A DNA stretch of 64,000 nucleotides, taken from assembly GCA_028826165.1 (NCBI GenBank), contig JAPDFW010000066.1, positions 162,001 through 226,000 on the forward strand, read 5' to 3'. A program made the position numbers and the translations under genes. The DNA is from Anaeramoeba ignava (lineage: Eukaryota; Metamonada; Anaeramoebidae). The notes beneath the pieces were generated by a model that was given only the letters and a program-made list of their open reading frames with translations, did not search any database and was not told where the DNA came from. Of the stretch, positions 1-9,923 are shown piece by piece. Every line of letters starts with the position of its first letter. Within the stretch, counting starts at the first letter, position 1.

Positions 1-29
1 AGAATCGAGATAACGGAGATTATTTAGAA

Positions 30-1265
30 ATGGAATCCAATCCAAATTTACAAAAAAAGTACGAATATGAATATGAACGTGAACATGATCATCCAAATCA
101 AAATGAGCATGATCATGGGCACGAATATCAACATGAACATCAATACGAGCATGAAAATGCGCATGAATATGAACATGATTACGAGCAAAATTCAATGAAC
201 GAACATGAAATGAATCAAAATCAATTTAATGAAGATCAAATGAATGAGAATCCAACTTATTCAAATTATCACAATTACCATAATTATCAAAATTATCCAA
301 ATAATTCAAATAATTCAAATAATTCAAATAATCCAAATAATCCAAATATCCAAAATAATCCCCATTATCAAAATTATCCAAATCAATATCACCAACAAAT
401 TTTACGGGAGGAAAATCAACAAATTCGAAATGAACCCACAACAGAAATTTATGATCCATCAATGAATTGGGAAAACGATATAAAACCCGAAAGTAATAGA
501 GAATTAAAATATAACCCAAATTATTCCGAAATGGGTCAAGAAGAAATATTTGCGAAAAATAATCAAAAATATACACATCATCAACATCAACAACATCAAC
601 AACATCCACAATTTTTCAAAAATGTTTCAGAAAATCAAAAAAATCCAATTCAATTCCCATATTCAAGATATCCACAAAATGCAAGAATTCCAGATGAAGA
701 ATTATATAATGAAAATACTCAAAATATCAATATCAATATCAATAGTAATATCCATAACAATAACAACATCAACCCGAAAAATGTAGAATATAAAGAACAA
801 CCATCATTTCCAAGAGAAAAAATGGTTGAAACAAGCATAACAAGACAAGAAGTCTCATCCAAAATTATTGTTCAAGGACTTAATCACCAGGATTTGACTC
901 AACATAATATGTCTTCTCTTTTCTTTAAATTTGGTAATATTATAGATATAAAAATAATTCCTCATGCAGCAGCAGTCATTACTTTTGAAGACCCAAATTC
1001 TGCTAAAAATGCTGTTCAACAAATGAAAGGAAAAATTTTTAATGATACTATTTTATTTGTCTCAATTTTTCACAAATCTCATCCACAAAATCAAATTGAA
1101 AATCAAATTGAAAATCAAAATCAAAATGAAAATCAAAATGAAAATGAATATCAAAATGAAAATGAATATCAAAATCAAATTGAAAATGAATATCAATCTT
1201 ATTCGCATTCAACAAGAAATTCTCGATATTTGAATTCATTTGAATCAAATAATGATGTGTATTGA
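30..1265 (+). CDS. RRM-domain RNA-binding protein with N/Q/H/E-rich N-terminus (5' end may lie outside window)
   Basis: The first ~270 residues are low complexity: alternating Glu/His/Tyr/Asn at the start, then Asn/Tyr/Pro-rich stretches. Residues ~277-349 form one RNA recognition motif: an RNP2-like strand (IIVQGL), a helix, then a weak RNP1-like strand (AAAVITFED) without the usual aromatics, then a helix (AKNAVQQMKGK). The tail is Glu/Asn/Gln-rich. The frame is open from the left edge of the window up to the ATG at 30, and a ttag lies just before it, so an upstream exon is possible. The likely role is RNA binding, with the disordered N-terminus perhaps supporting condensation; that role is inference. 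The weak RNP1 could mean atypical RNA contacts. Confidence 0.75.
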   Translation: MESNPNLQKKYEYEYEREHDHPNQNEHDHGHEYQHEHQYEHENAHEYEHDYEQNSMNEHEMNQNQFNEDQMNENPTYSNYHNYHNYQNYPNNSNNSNNSNNPNNPNIQNNPHYQNYPNQYHQQILREENQQIRNEPTTEIYDPSMNWENDIKPESNRELKYNPNYSEMGQEEIFAKNNQKYTHHQHQQHQQHPQFFKNVSENQKNPIQFPYSRYPQNARIPDEELYNENTQNINININSNIHNNNNINPKNVEYKEQPSFPREKMVETSITRQEVSSKIIVQGLNHQDLTQHNMSSLFFKFGNIIDIKIIPHAAAVITFEDPNSAKNAVQQMKGKIFNDTILFVSIFHKSHPQNQIENQIENQNQNENQNENEYQNENEYQNQIENEYQSYSHSTRNSRYLNSFESNNDVY

Positions 1266-1597
1266 AATTTTTTTTTAAAAAAAAAAACCAAAAAACAACA
1301 AAATTTGTCATTTGAGAATTTTTTTAGATTTGGATAAGCAAATGAAAAATGAGAACAATTTCTTTTCCTTTTTCTTTTTCTTTTTCTTTTATATTATTTT
1401 TTTTTTTTTGAAATTTTAATTTTTTGAATTTTTTTTGATAACAATTAAATTGGATTTGGAAGAAATTAAATTTTAACTTTTCTTTTCTTTTTTTTGTCTT
1501 TTTTAAAAAAAAAAGGATTTAAAAAAAAAAAGAATTTAAAAGTGTCTTGCTTTTCTTTTCTTTTCTTTGAAATTAAAAAAAAAATCAAGGAATTAAA
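1266..1597. other. Convergent intergenic spacer
   Basis: This 332 bp separates the 3' ends of the RRM gene (+) and the U-box/ARM gene (-). It holds long T and A runs and TTTTCTTTT-type polypyrimidine. I see no coding potential or RNA gene. Confidence 0.6.
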
Positions 1598-4500
1598 TCA
1601 TTTTGGATTAATTTTGTCAAGAAGTCTAGTTGCTTGTTTTATCAAATCATTCTGAGGGAATTCTTCTAAAATCCAATTTAAATGTTCAATCATTTCTTTA
1701 GTTTTCAATTCTTGAGCATTTTCTATTTTAAATTTTAAATAAATTTTAATTTAATTTAAATAAATTTTAAATAAATTTTAAATCAATTTTAAATCAATTT
1801 TAAATAAATTTTAAATAAATTTTAAATCAATTTTAAATAAATTTTAAATAAATTTTAAATAAATTTTAATTTAATTTAAATAAATTTTTAATCAATTTTA
1901 AATCAATTTTTAATCAATTTTTAATCAATTTTAAATCAATTTTAAATCAATTTTAAATAAATTTTAAATAAATTTTAAATAAATTTTAAATCAATTTTAA
2001 ATCAATTTTAATTAAATTTTAAATCAATTTTATATAAATTTTAAATAAATTTTAAATAAATTTTAAATCAATTTTAAATCAATTTTAAATCAATTTTAAA
2101 TAAATTTTAAATAAATATTAATTTAATTTTAAATCAATTTTAAATCAATTTTAAATAAATTTTAAATAAATTTTAAATCAATTTTAAATAAATTTTAAAT
2201 AAATTTTAAATAAATTTTAAATAAATTTTAAATAAATTTTATATCAATTTTAAATAATTTTTAAAGTTTTAAACAAGTTGTGAAAAACAACCTTCAATGG
2301 TAACTAAATTGCCAAGAGCACCACAGGCATATTTTTGAACTTTACTATCCAATTTATGATTAAACATTGCAACAACAATTAAACGAATACCATTATTTTG
2401 AGAAATAATCAATTTACTTGGATCATTCAAAGCGATATTCCACAAAGCACCGCAGGCATTAGCCTGTAGATCTTGAGATCTAGGGTGCAATTTCATTGAT
2501 TTAAGAATAGCCTGGATGCCTTTATTATCAACTATAATAGTGCGATTTTCATCTGAAATTGAAACAACCCAAAGAGTAAAGCAAGAAACAGCCTGTAATT
2601 GGGAGTCGCCGCGGAACTTTTTCATGGCCCGCAGAACCAGAATGACTCCATTGAACTTTGCAAGGATGGAACGGTTATCGGCAGAGAGATTGGCAATCTC
2701 TGAAAGAGCGCGAATGGCTGAGATTTGAATTTGATAATTATCATCGAAAAAATGCATGATTTCAAGAATTCGTTGAATCACTCCTTTCGCCCCAATAAGT
2801 TTTTTGTTGTCGATGCTGCGCGAGATGATCTCGAACACAAGAAGAATAATGGGGATCATATTCGGGGGGAACATTCTGAGACCCTTTATCAGGGAGATAA
2901 TCAGATCCGGAGCTGCTGGGATCCGAAGTGAATTTTTATCGTAATAAATTTCGACAAATTTCTCCAAAATAGCGAGCTTTGTCTCCCACAGAAGCCGCGA
3001 ATTGAGGGCTTCTGTAACGAGATCGATGTGTTTTTTCATGTCTGTTTCTGCAAATTTCGAATTGAGTTGTGCGAGTAAAGAAAACGGATATTGGATCGAG
3101 TATGAAATTATTCTCGACAATTTATTTTCCACATTTCCAAAATTAATTCTTCCATCGTCAATATGTTTGAATCTCTGCAGCAAGATGCTGATTAATTTCT
3201 GGCTGTATTGAGTCACTTTCGAGCTTATATCCACTTGCGAGAAGCAAGAAACATATAGCAATTCCTTTGTGAACACGTCGCTTGTCACACACAGATCGGG
3301 TGGTGCTGATGCAAATATAAACGTCATCTTGTGAAGCATCTCGCAAAGTTTGTCCTCGTTCGATGTCGTGATGTTGTCAGTGCTTAGAAGCACTGGTAGA
3401 CAGTTTCGCAGAAGAATGTTAGTCCATCGTGATATTTCATCTTTGGTTTTTGTTGATAAAAGTAGGTAATCGTGTATTAAATTGATGAAATGTTCGCAGA
3501 AATTTGTTGAGAGTTCGTGTTCTTCATCAATTTGCTCGATTGTTTTTTCGTAGTATTTATCGGCGCTTAAGCTTGGAATTCCTTTAATTTTCAAATAAAT
3601 TTTCAAATAAATTTTCAAATGAATTTTCAATTTTAATTTTCAAATAAATTTTCAAATGAATTTTCAAATGAATTTTCAAATAAATTTTCAAATCAATTTT
3701 CAAATGAATTTTCAAATCAATTTTAATTTTAATTTTATAAATGAATTTTAATTTTATAAATGAATTTTCAAATAAATTTTGAAATGAATTTTGAAATAAA
3801 TTTTCAAATCAATTTTAATTTTAATTTTAATTTTAATTTTAATTTTAATTTTATAAATAAATTTTAATTTTAATTTTATAAATGAATTTCAAATGAATTT
3901 TAAATTTTCAAATCAATTTTAATTTATTTTACCATATGAAAAATATTGTTCAAGCTTATTATAATTTTTATTTGAAACTAAAATCTGAATAAATTTATCA
4001 ATTAAATTGGGATCGTAATTGTTAACAAGTTTCAATTTTTCCATCAAATTTTGATTATTAACAGGAAAACCCTCTAATAACTCAGGAATAGCTTCAAATA
4101 ATTGCAAAACAGTTTGCTGAAAATTAGCATTTATAAGAGAAACAATTAATTTGTATTGTTCTTGATGTGTAAATTGTTTGATTTCTTCAACAAATGGATT
4201 AGATGTTTTTCGACTTGTTTGTTGTTCAAAATGAGAAATGATTAATTTTTTTGCTTCTGAATTAATGGTAGTATTGTGTTCTTTGTGTAAAAATGGAAGC
4301 ATAGCAAGAATTGCTTCAATTTGTTCATTTGCTGATTTATTGGATAATGTTTTAAAAAACTTTTAAAATTTTAATTCCAATTTTAATATTAATTTTAATT
4401 TTAGTTTTAATTTTAATTTTAAATTTTAATTTTAATTTTAATTTTAATTTTAATTTTTTTAATTTTAATTTTAATATTAATTTTAATTTTAATTTTAATT

Positions 4501-5552
4501 TTAATTTTAATTTTAATTTTAATTTTAATTTTAATATTAATTTTAATTTTAATTTTAATTTTAATTTTATAAAAATTTTAATTTTAATTTTAATTTTAAT
4601 TTTAATTTTAATATTAATTTTAATTTTAATTTTTAATTTTAATTTAAATAATTTTAATTTTGATTTTAATTTTAATTTTTAATTTTAATATTAATTTTAA
4701 TTTTAATTTTAATTTTAAATATTAATTTTAATTTTAATTTTAATAGAATTTTAATTTTGAATTTTAATTTGAATTTTAATTTTAATTTTAATTTTGATTT
4801 TAATTTTATAAATAATTTTAATTTTAAATTTTAATTTTTAATTTTAATTTTAATTTTGATATCAATTTTGATATCAATTTCAATTTTATAAATAATTTTT
4901 ATAAATAATTTTAATTTTAATTTTATAAATAATTTTATAAATAATTTTATAAATAATTTTATAAATAATTTTATAAATAATTTTGTAAATAAATTTTAAT
5001 TTCAATTTATAAATAAATTTTAATTTTAATTTTAATTTTAATTTTGATTTCAATTTATAAATAATTTTAATTTATTTTAAATAAATTTTAATTTAAATTT
5101 TAATTTCAATTTTAATTTTATAAATAATTTTAATTTTAATTTTAATTTATAAATAAATTTTAATTTTAATTTTTAATTTAAATTTTATAAATAATTTTAT
5201 AAATAATTTTATAAATAATTTTATAAATAATTTTATAAATAATTTTATAAATAATTTTGTAAATAAATTTTAATAATGAATTCTTTTCTTAAAATTATAC
5301 TTTTTGCATTTCTTTAATAACAAATTCAATCACATGTTCTTTTGCTTGCTGATTTGGATTAACTTCATCTTTGCCTATTTTTTCTTTTGTTTCTGGATGT
5401 GTCCATCCATTTTTTTCAAGTGTTTTTAAACTTACAGTTTCTCCTGTTTTGAGTGTTACAGGATCTTCAAAAATTGTGTTTGTAAAAGGATCTAATAAAG
5501 TAACTGGAATTGTTAATTGTTGTTTTTGAATTAAAAAAGAAGCGATTGACAT
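1598..5552 (-). CDS. U-box / armadillo-repeat protein, probable E3 ubiquitin ligase (4 exons)
   Basis: Exons on the minus strand: 5552-5301, 4359-3933, 3581-2292 and 1722-1598. All junctions are GT-AG with matching phases (0, 1, 1) and give 697 aa. Exon 1 is a U-box: LLDPFTNTIFEDPVTLKTGE near residues 19-38, then a helix ending in VIEFVIKEMQK. Exons 3 and 4 are alpha-helical armadillo repeats (IQISAIRALSEIANLS, LQANACGALWNIALND, VQKYACGALGNLVTIEE). The 125 bp last exon finishes the final repeat and ends NPK-stop. U-box/ARM proteins usually act as E3 ligases that recruit E2 through the U-box and substrate through ARM repeats; the substrate is unknown. Exon 3 has clearly higher GC than its surroundings. 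Three introns of 941, 351 and 569 bp are tandem-repeat arrays. The exon joins are my model. Confidence 0.82.
1723..2291 (-). repeat. Intron 3 of U-box/ARM gene: TTTAAATAAA/TTTAAATCAA tandem array
   Basis: The 569 bp intron runs from donor G|GTTG (at 2291) to acceptor ATAG (at 1723). Nearly all of it is a degenerate 10-11 bp unit, AAATTTTAAAT(A/C)A. It has stops in every frame. Confidence 0.85.
3582..3932 (-). repeat. Intron 2 of U-box/ARM gene: TTTTCAAATGAA-type array
   Basis: The 351 bp intron runs from donor G|GTAAAA to acceptor AAAG. It is built from ATTTTCAAAT(A/G)AA units plus a block of AATTTT units. The unit differs from those in the two other introns of the same gene. Confidence 0.8.
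4360..5300 (-). repeat. Intron 1 of U-box/ARM gene: AATTTT and ATAAATAATTTT arrays
   Basis: The 941 bp intron has donor AAA|GTATAA at 5300 and acceptor AAAAG at 4360. Two sub-arrays are visible: (AATTTT)n in about 4370-4850, and an (ATAAATAATTTT)n type in about 4880-5270. Confidence 0.82.
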
Positions 5553-5964
5553 GATTTTTTATTGATTTTTTTTTTAAATTATTATTAATAAAAGTAAAAT
5601 TAAAATGGAAAAAAAAAATGAAAAAAAAAATAAAAAAAAATTTGTTCAAATAACGAGATTTAAAGATTAATAAGTTTTTTTTTTTTAATTGATTATTTTT
5701 TTTTGAATTATTTTTTAAAAAAAGATTATTTTTCCTTTCTTTTTATTGGAAAATTTGATTTGGAATTAAAAATGAAAATGAAATTTGATTTGAAATTAAA
5801 AAAGAAAATGAAAATGAAAATGAAATTGAAAATTGAAATGAAATTGAAATTGAAAATTGAAATTTGATTTGGAATTAAAAAAGAAAATGAAAATGAAATT
5901 TGATTTGGAATTAAAAAAGAAAATGAAATTGAAATTTGATTTGGATTTTGTTGTTGATAAGAAA
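5553..5964. other. Intergenic spacer between U-box gene and BTB array
   Basis: T/A-rich DNA upstream of the U-box ATG, followed by GAAATTGAAAATGAAA-type imperfect repeats (5760-5945). No gene or RNA seen. Confidence 0.5.
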
Positions 5965-7617
5965 TTATTTCTTGCTAAAAATTTTCAAATCAACAATTCG
6001 ATGTCTTTTTCTTGAATAAAATGTACCCATTTTCTTTTCTAACTTGTCATCTGAAATGAACCACATTTCCCAAAATCTTGGATTAGAAAGAACAGAAGAA
6101 TAAGGATTTTTATCATGGAATTCATAAGGCAAATATTCAAGACCCCAATGAGAATAGCAACTAAGAAGAGTTTCAGAAATACCGATATCGTAGTCACCAA
6201 AAATAGGGCCATGATCCTTAGCATGAATCAAAGCATGACCGTTACCGTTATTATCCTTCTTGATCAACTCGAGAAGACCATATTTCTTAAATTGTTCTTT
6301 TGTGAGCATGGTTCCATCGACTTGAAGAACACCAATAAAGGATTTGTCATCATGAACATAGTATGAATTGTCATCTGAGAAATAATCACCTTTTGTGGAG
6401 AATCCCATAATAATATCGTTTTTATCTGTTGTGAAAAAAACGAACCAACTTGATTTGATATCTTTGCAGTTTTCATGTAGTTGTTCAACGGAAAAACGGT
6501 CTTTTTTTGTTGAAAAAATCGGATTGTCAAAATTTTCCTTACCAACTCCTTCAATGTCTTTGATGAGATCCTTTATTTGCGTGCTATTGTAGCTCTGGTC
6601 ACTCTTATCTTGAATCGGAATATCGATTTTGCTTGAACTAAATCTTCGCGGTTTGAAAGCTGACTCGGGAAGTCGGAATTCTTCAGGACTTTCATTTTTG
6701 AGAGAATTTTCAAGCTTTGTTTTTTCTTCGTCTTTGACTTTTTTTGCTTCGTCTTCAAGCCAAGGAAGAATGGTTGTGATTGTTGCGTATTTCCTAAGAT
6801 TCTCGATTACACCACTTGTGAAAATATGGAACGTATCAACACTTCCAAGTTCGCCTTTTGACATCAACGGAAAACGGATTCTTTTAAGGAAATCTTCTTT
6901 GAACATTTTTTTCGCGTTTTCTTTCATTCTTCTTGGACGTTTTCTCCACAAGTTTCTGAACTCTCTCGCCTTTTCTCCATCAAGTTTATGAACGATCCAA
7001 TTGATGACCATTTCGAAAAGATCCAGTTCCGAATAGATGTTGATATTATCAGAATCAAGAATGCTTATGATAACCTCCTTTGGAAGAAGCGTCCATTTAC
7101 GATCTTTTGAGTGAATGATGTCAGACAAATTGTGCTCAAATCGGGTCATTGCCGTTGAAAATAAAACCGCGTTTTTTCGGATCCAAGGCACTTGAATATA
7201 ACCGATAACGTTCTCGTTTGTAATTGATTCCTTAATAAAATCTTCGCACCAAAATGCAAGTTGTTCGTTCTCAAGAAGTATTGATGCTTTGTAAATTTCA
7301 AGAACGTTATTCTCGTCAATTTCAATTTCTCCAGTGTAAATGAAGTCCAAAATTTGCTCTGCAACTTCGGGTTTAATTGATTCCGTTTTTTCTTCAACTT
7401 TAACTTTTGTGAAGTCGAGTTTGTAATCTTTTTTGTGTTTTTCACTTCTTAATACTGATTCTCGTAATTGTGGGCATTGATGAATTACAAATTCTTTGTG
7501 AAGTTTCTCTTCTTCTTTTCCTTCAATAATAGCTATAACTCCTTTTGCGTTGGTTTTGTCTTTTCTTATCTTACGGAAATCTGATACTAAATCAATTAAG
7601 TTTGCTTTCATTGACAT
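5965..7617 (-). CDS. BTB-BACK-TLDc protein, array copy 1
   Basis: A single exon of 550 aa. Residues ~8-125 are a BTB/POZ fold: LIDLVSDFRKIRK, then LHKEFVIHQCPQL, then [18 protein letters not shown]. Residues ~130-260 are BACK-like helices ending in the family-typical LKRIRFPLM. Residues ~360-550 form a TLDc domain: FSTKKDRFS, the WFVFF and GPIFGDYDIGIS strands, and the terminal HRIVDLKIF. In other eukaryotes BTB-BACK proteins are often Cullin-3 adaptors or dimerising scaffolds, and TLDc proteins bind V-ATPase or act in oxidative-stress responses. Which applies here is unknown. This is the most divergent copy and has the fewest low-complexity inserts, so it may be nearest the ancestral form. 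ATG 7617 starts the conserved N-terminal helix. Confidence 0.85.
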   Translation of the reverse strand: MSMKANLIDLVSDFRKIRKDKTNAKGVIAIIEGKEEEKLHKEFVIHQCPQLRESVLRSEKHKKDYKLDFTKVKVEEKTESIKPEVAEQILDFIYTGEIEIDENNVLEIYKASILLENEQLAFWCEDFIKESITNENVIGYIQVPWIRKNAVLFSTAMTRFEHNLSDIIHSKDRKWTLLPKEVIISILDSDNINIYSELDLFEMVINWIVHKLDGEKAREFRNLWRKRPRRMKENAKKMFKEDFLKRIRFPLMSKGELGSVDTFHIFTSGVIENLRKYATITTILPWLEDEAKKVKDEEKTKLENSLKNESPEEFRLPESAFKPRRFSSSKIDIPIQDKSDQSYNSTQIKDLIKDIEGVGKENFDNPIFSTKKDRFSVEQLHENCKDIKSSWFVFFTTDKNDIIMGFSTKGDYFSDDNSYYVHDDKSFIGVLQVDGTMLTKEQFKKYGLLELIKKDNNGNGHALIHAKDHGPIFGDYDIGISETLLSCYSHWGLEYLPYEFHDKNPYSSVLSNPRFWEMWFISDDKLEKKMGTFYSRKRHRIVDLKIFSKK

Positions 7618-8145
7618 TTTTTTTTTGTTGTTTAAAAAAAAATGAATTTTAAAAAAAAAAATAAATTTTAATTGAAGGCAAAAAAATAATTAAAAAAACT
7701 TTTTTTTTTTTCCTTTTTTTTAATTAAATTTTTTATTTAATTTTTTATTTAATTTTTTATTTAATTTTTTTAATTTTGATCGTTTTAATTTTAATAAAAA
7801 TTTAAAGCAAAATAAAAAAAAGGAAAAAAAAGGAAAAAAAGGAAAAAAACAAAAACAAAAAAAATTTTTTTTCTTTTTAATTTTAATTAAAAAAAAATGA
7901 ATAAAAAAAGTGGAATTTAAAATTAAAATTAAAATTGAAATTAAAATTAAAAGTGGAATTTAAAATTAAAATTAAAATTGAAATTGAAATTAAAATTAAA
8001 ATTAAAATTAAAATTAAAATTGAAATTGAAATTGAATTTAAAATTGAAATTAAAATTAAAATTGAAATTAAAATTAAAATTGAAAAAGAATTGGAATTGA
8101 AAAAGAAATGAATTTGGAATTGAAATTAAATTCGTTTTCTGAAAA
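7618..8145. repeat. Intergenic spacer with AATTAAAATTG tandem repeats
   Basis: Long A and T runs (7620-7900), then an AATTAAAATTGAAATT-type array (about 7915-8140) just after the stop of array copy 2. Short open frames inside encode only N/F-type repeats and are not genes. Confidence 0.6.
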
Positions 8146-9807
8146 TTATTTCTTTTCAGTAAAAATTTGGAAATCAATAATTCTGTGTCTTGTTTTAGAA
8201 AAAAATAATCCCATTTTCTTTAAAAACTCATCTTTAGAAACTCTCCAATTTTCCCAAAACTTTGAATTACCAAATAAAGTTTGATTAATTTCTTTTGGTA
8301 AATACTTGAAACCCCAATAACAATAGCAATTCAATAAAGTATCAGAAACTCCAAGATCATAATCTCCAAAAACTGGACCATAATTCACTGAATAAATTAA
8401 TGCATAATCATTTTTTTGATCTTCTTTTTTATCAAAATAAAGTATTCCATATTTCATTAGTTGATCTTCTGTTAGTTTTTCTCCATTCACTTGAAGAACT
8501 GCAATAAATGAAGATTCATCTGGAATGTAATTAATATCTTGTTTTCCTGATTTTAAATAATCAGTTATTGTTGAAAATGCTAAAATGATATCATTTGTTG
8601 TAGTTGTAAAAATCATAAACCATTTTCCTTTAATTTCTTCACAATTTCTTCGAAGATTTTGAATGGAAAATTGATCTTTTTTTGTTGAGAAAATTTGTTG
8701 ATAATTTCCAAATGATTCGTTATTGAATATTTTTTTTAAATCCCCAAAATCATATTTCATTTCTTTATTTTCTTGTTTTGGAAGATCTTTGATTTTTGGA
8801 CTGAATTTTCTTACTTCAAATGCTTTTTCAGGAAGTTGAAAATCAATATCAGCATTACTTTTAAAATAATTAATAAGCGCATCCCTTTTTTTTTCTTCTT
8901 CTTCCTTCTGATTATCCTCAAGCCATGGAATTTTCGAACTAATATCAATATAATCTTTAAGTTTTTGAATTAATTCTTGTGGGAAAATTTTGAAAGTATC
9001 AACACTTTCAATTTCTTCTTTTGGCATTAAAGGAAATCGTATTTTCTTCAGAAAACTTTTTTTGAATCCTTGCTTGATTTTATCACTAATTTTTCTTGGT
9101 CTTTTTCTTAACAGATTCGTAAAATCTCTGGAATTTTCTCCAATTTGATAATTAATCCAATTTATTGCAAATTCAAACAAATCAAGTTCTGAAGTAATAT
9201 TGATATTTTCCGAATCAAAAATTTCATCAACAACTTGTTTTGGAAGTGTTTTCCATTTTCTATCTTGAGAATGAATAATATCAGATAAATTGTGCTCCAA
9301 ATAAGTGATTGCAGTTGAGAATAAAAGAGGATTTTTTTGAATCCAAGGAATTTGAAGATATTCAATAACATTTCCATCTGTAAATGATTCTTTAATAAAA
9401 TCTTCACACCAAAAATCAAGTTGTTCATTTTTAAGAAGTATTGAAGCTTTATGAACATCCAAAACATTTTGTTGGTTAATATTAATTTCTCCAGTGTAAA
9501 TAAAATCCAAAATTTGTTCAACAACTTCAGGTTTAATTGGTTCATATTTTGTTTCTTTTCCATTTTCATTTTCAATTATTTCTGTAAAATCAAGTGTAAA
9601 TTTAATTTTTTTGTTTTCTGCTTCTTTGATTTCTGGAATAAGTTTTGGACATTGGTGAATAAGAAATTCTTTATGAATCTGTGTTTCTTTTTCTATTTTG
9701 TTTCCTTTTTTTGATTCAATAACTTTTATTGTTGCTGTGTTTGTTTGTTCTTTTCTTATTTTCCGAAAATCAGAAATTAAATCAACAAAATTTGGTTTAG
9801 CTATCAT
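8146..9807 (-). CDS. BTB-BACK-TLDc protein, array copy 2
   Basis: A single exon of 553 aa starting MIAKPNFVDLISDFRKIRKE. BTB lies at ~8-135 ([32 protein letters not shown]). BACK lies at ~140-270 and ends [15 protein letters not shown] charged linker leads to TLDc at ~365-553 ([47 protein letters not shown]). It is very similar to copies 3, 4 and 5, with long identical DNA blocks, which points to recent tandem duplication or gene conversion. It is the cleanest intact copy of the young group and the best reference for judging lesions in copies 3 and 4. Confidence 0.87.
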   Translation of the reverse strand: MIAKPNFVDLISDFRKIRKEQTNTATIKVIESKKGNKIEKETQIHKEFLIHQCPKLIPEIKEAENKKIKFTLDFTEIIENENGKETKYEPIKPEVVEQILDFIYTGEININQQNVLDVHKASILLKNEQLDFWCEDFIKESFTDGNVIEYLQIPWIQKNPLLFSTAITYLEHNLSDIIHSQDRKWKTLPKQVVDEIFDSENINITSELDLFEFAINWINYQIGENSRDFTNLLRKRPRKISDKIKQGFKKSFLKKIRFPLMPKEEIESVDTFKIFPQELIQKLKDYIDISSKIPWLEDNQKEEEEKKRDALINYFKSNADIDFQLPEKAFEVRKFSPKIKDLPKQENKEMKYDFGDLKKIFNNESFGNYQQIFSTKKDQFSIQNLRRNCEEIKGKWFMIFTTTTNDIILAFSTITDYLKSGKQDINYIPDESSFIAVLQVNGEKLTEDQLMKYGILYFDKKEDQKNDYALIYSVNYGPVFGDYDLGVSDTLLNCYCYWGFKYLPKEINQTLFGNSKFWENWRVSKDEFLKKMGLFFSKTRHRIIDFQIFTEKK

Positions 9808-9923
9808 TTTTAATTTTTTTAAAATGAAAAAAAATGAAAAAAAAATTTTTTTAAAAAAAAATATAATAAAAATCCACTTTTCTTTCTTATTCTTATTATT
9901 TATTCTTATTTTAAAAAAAAAAT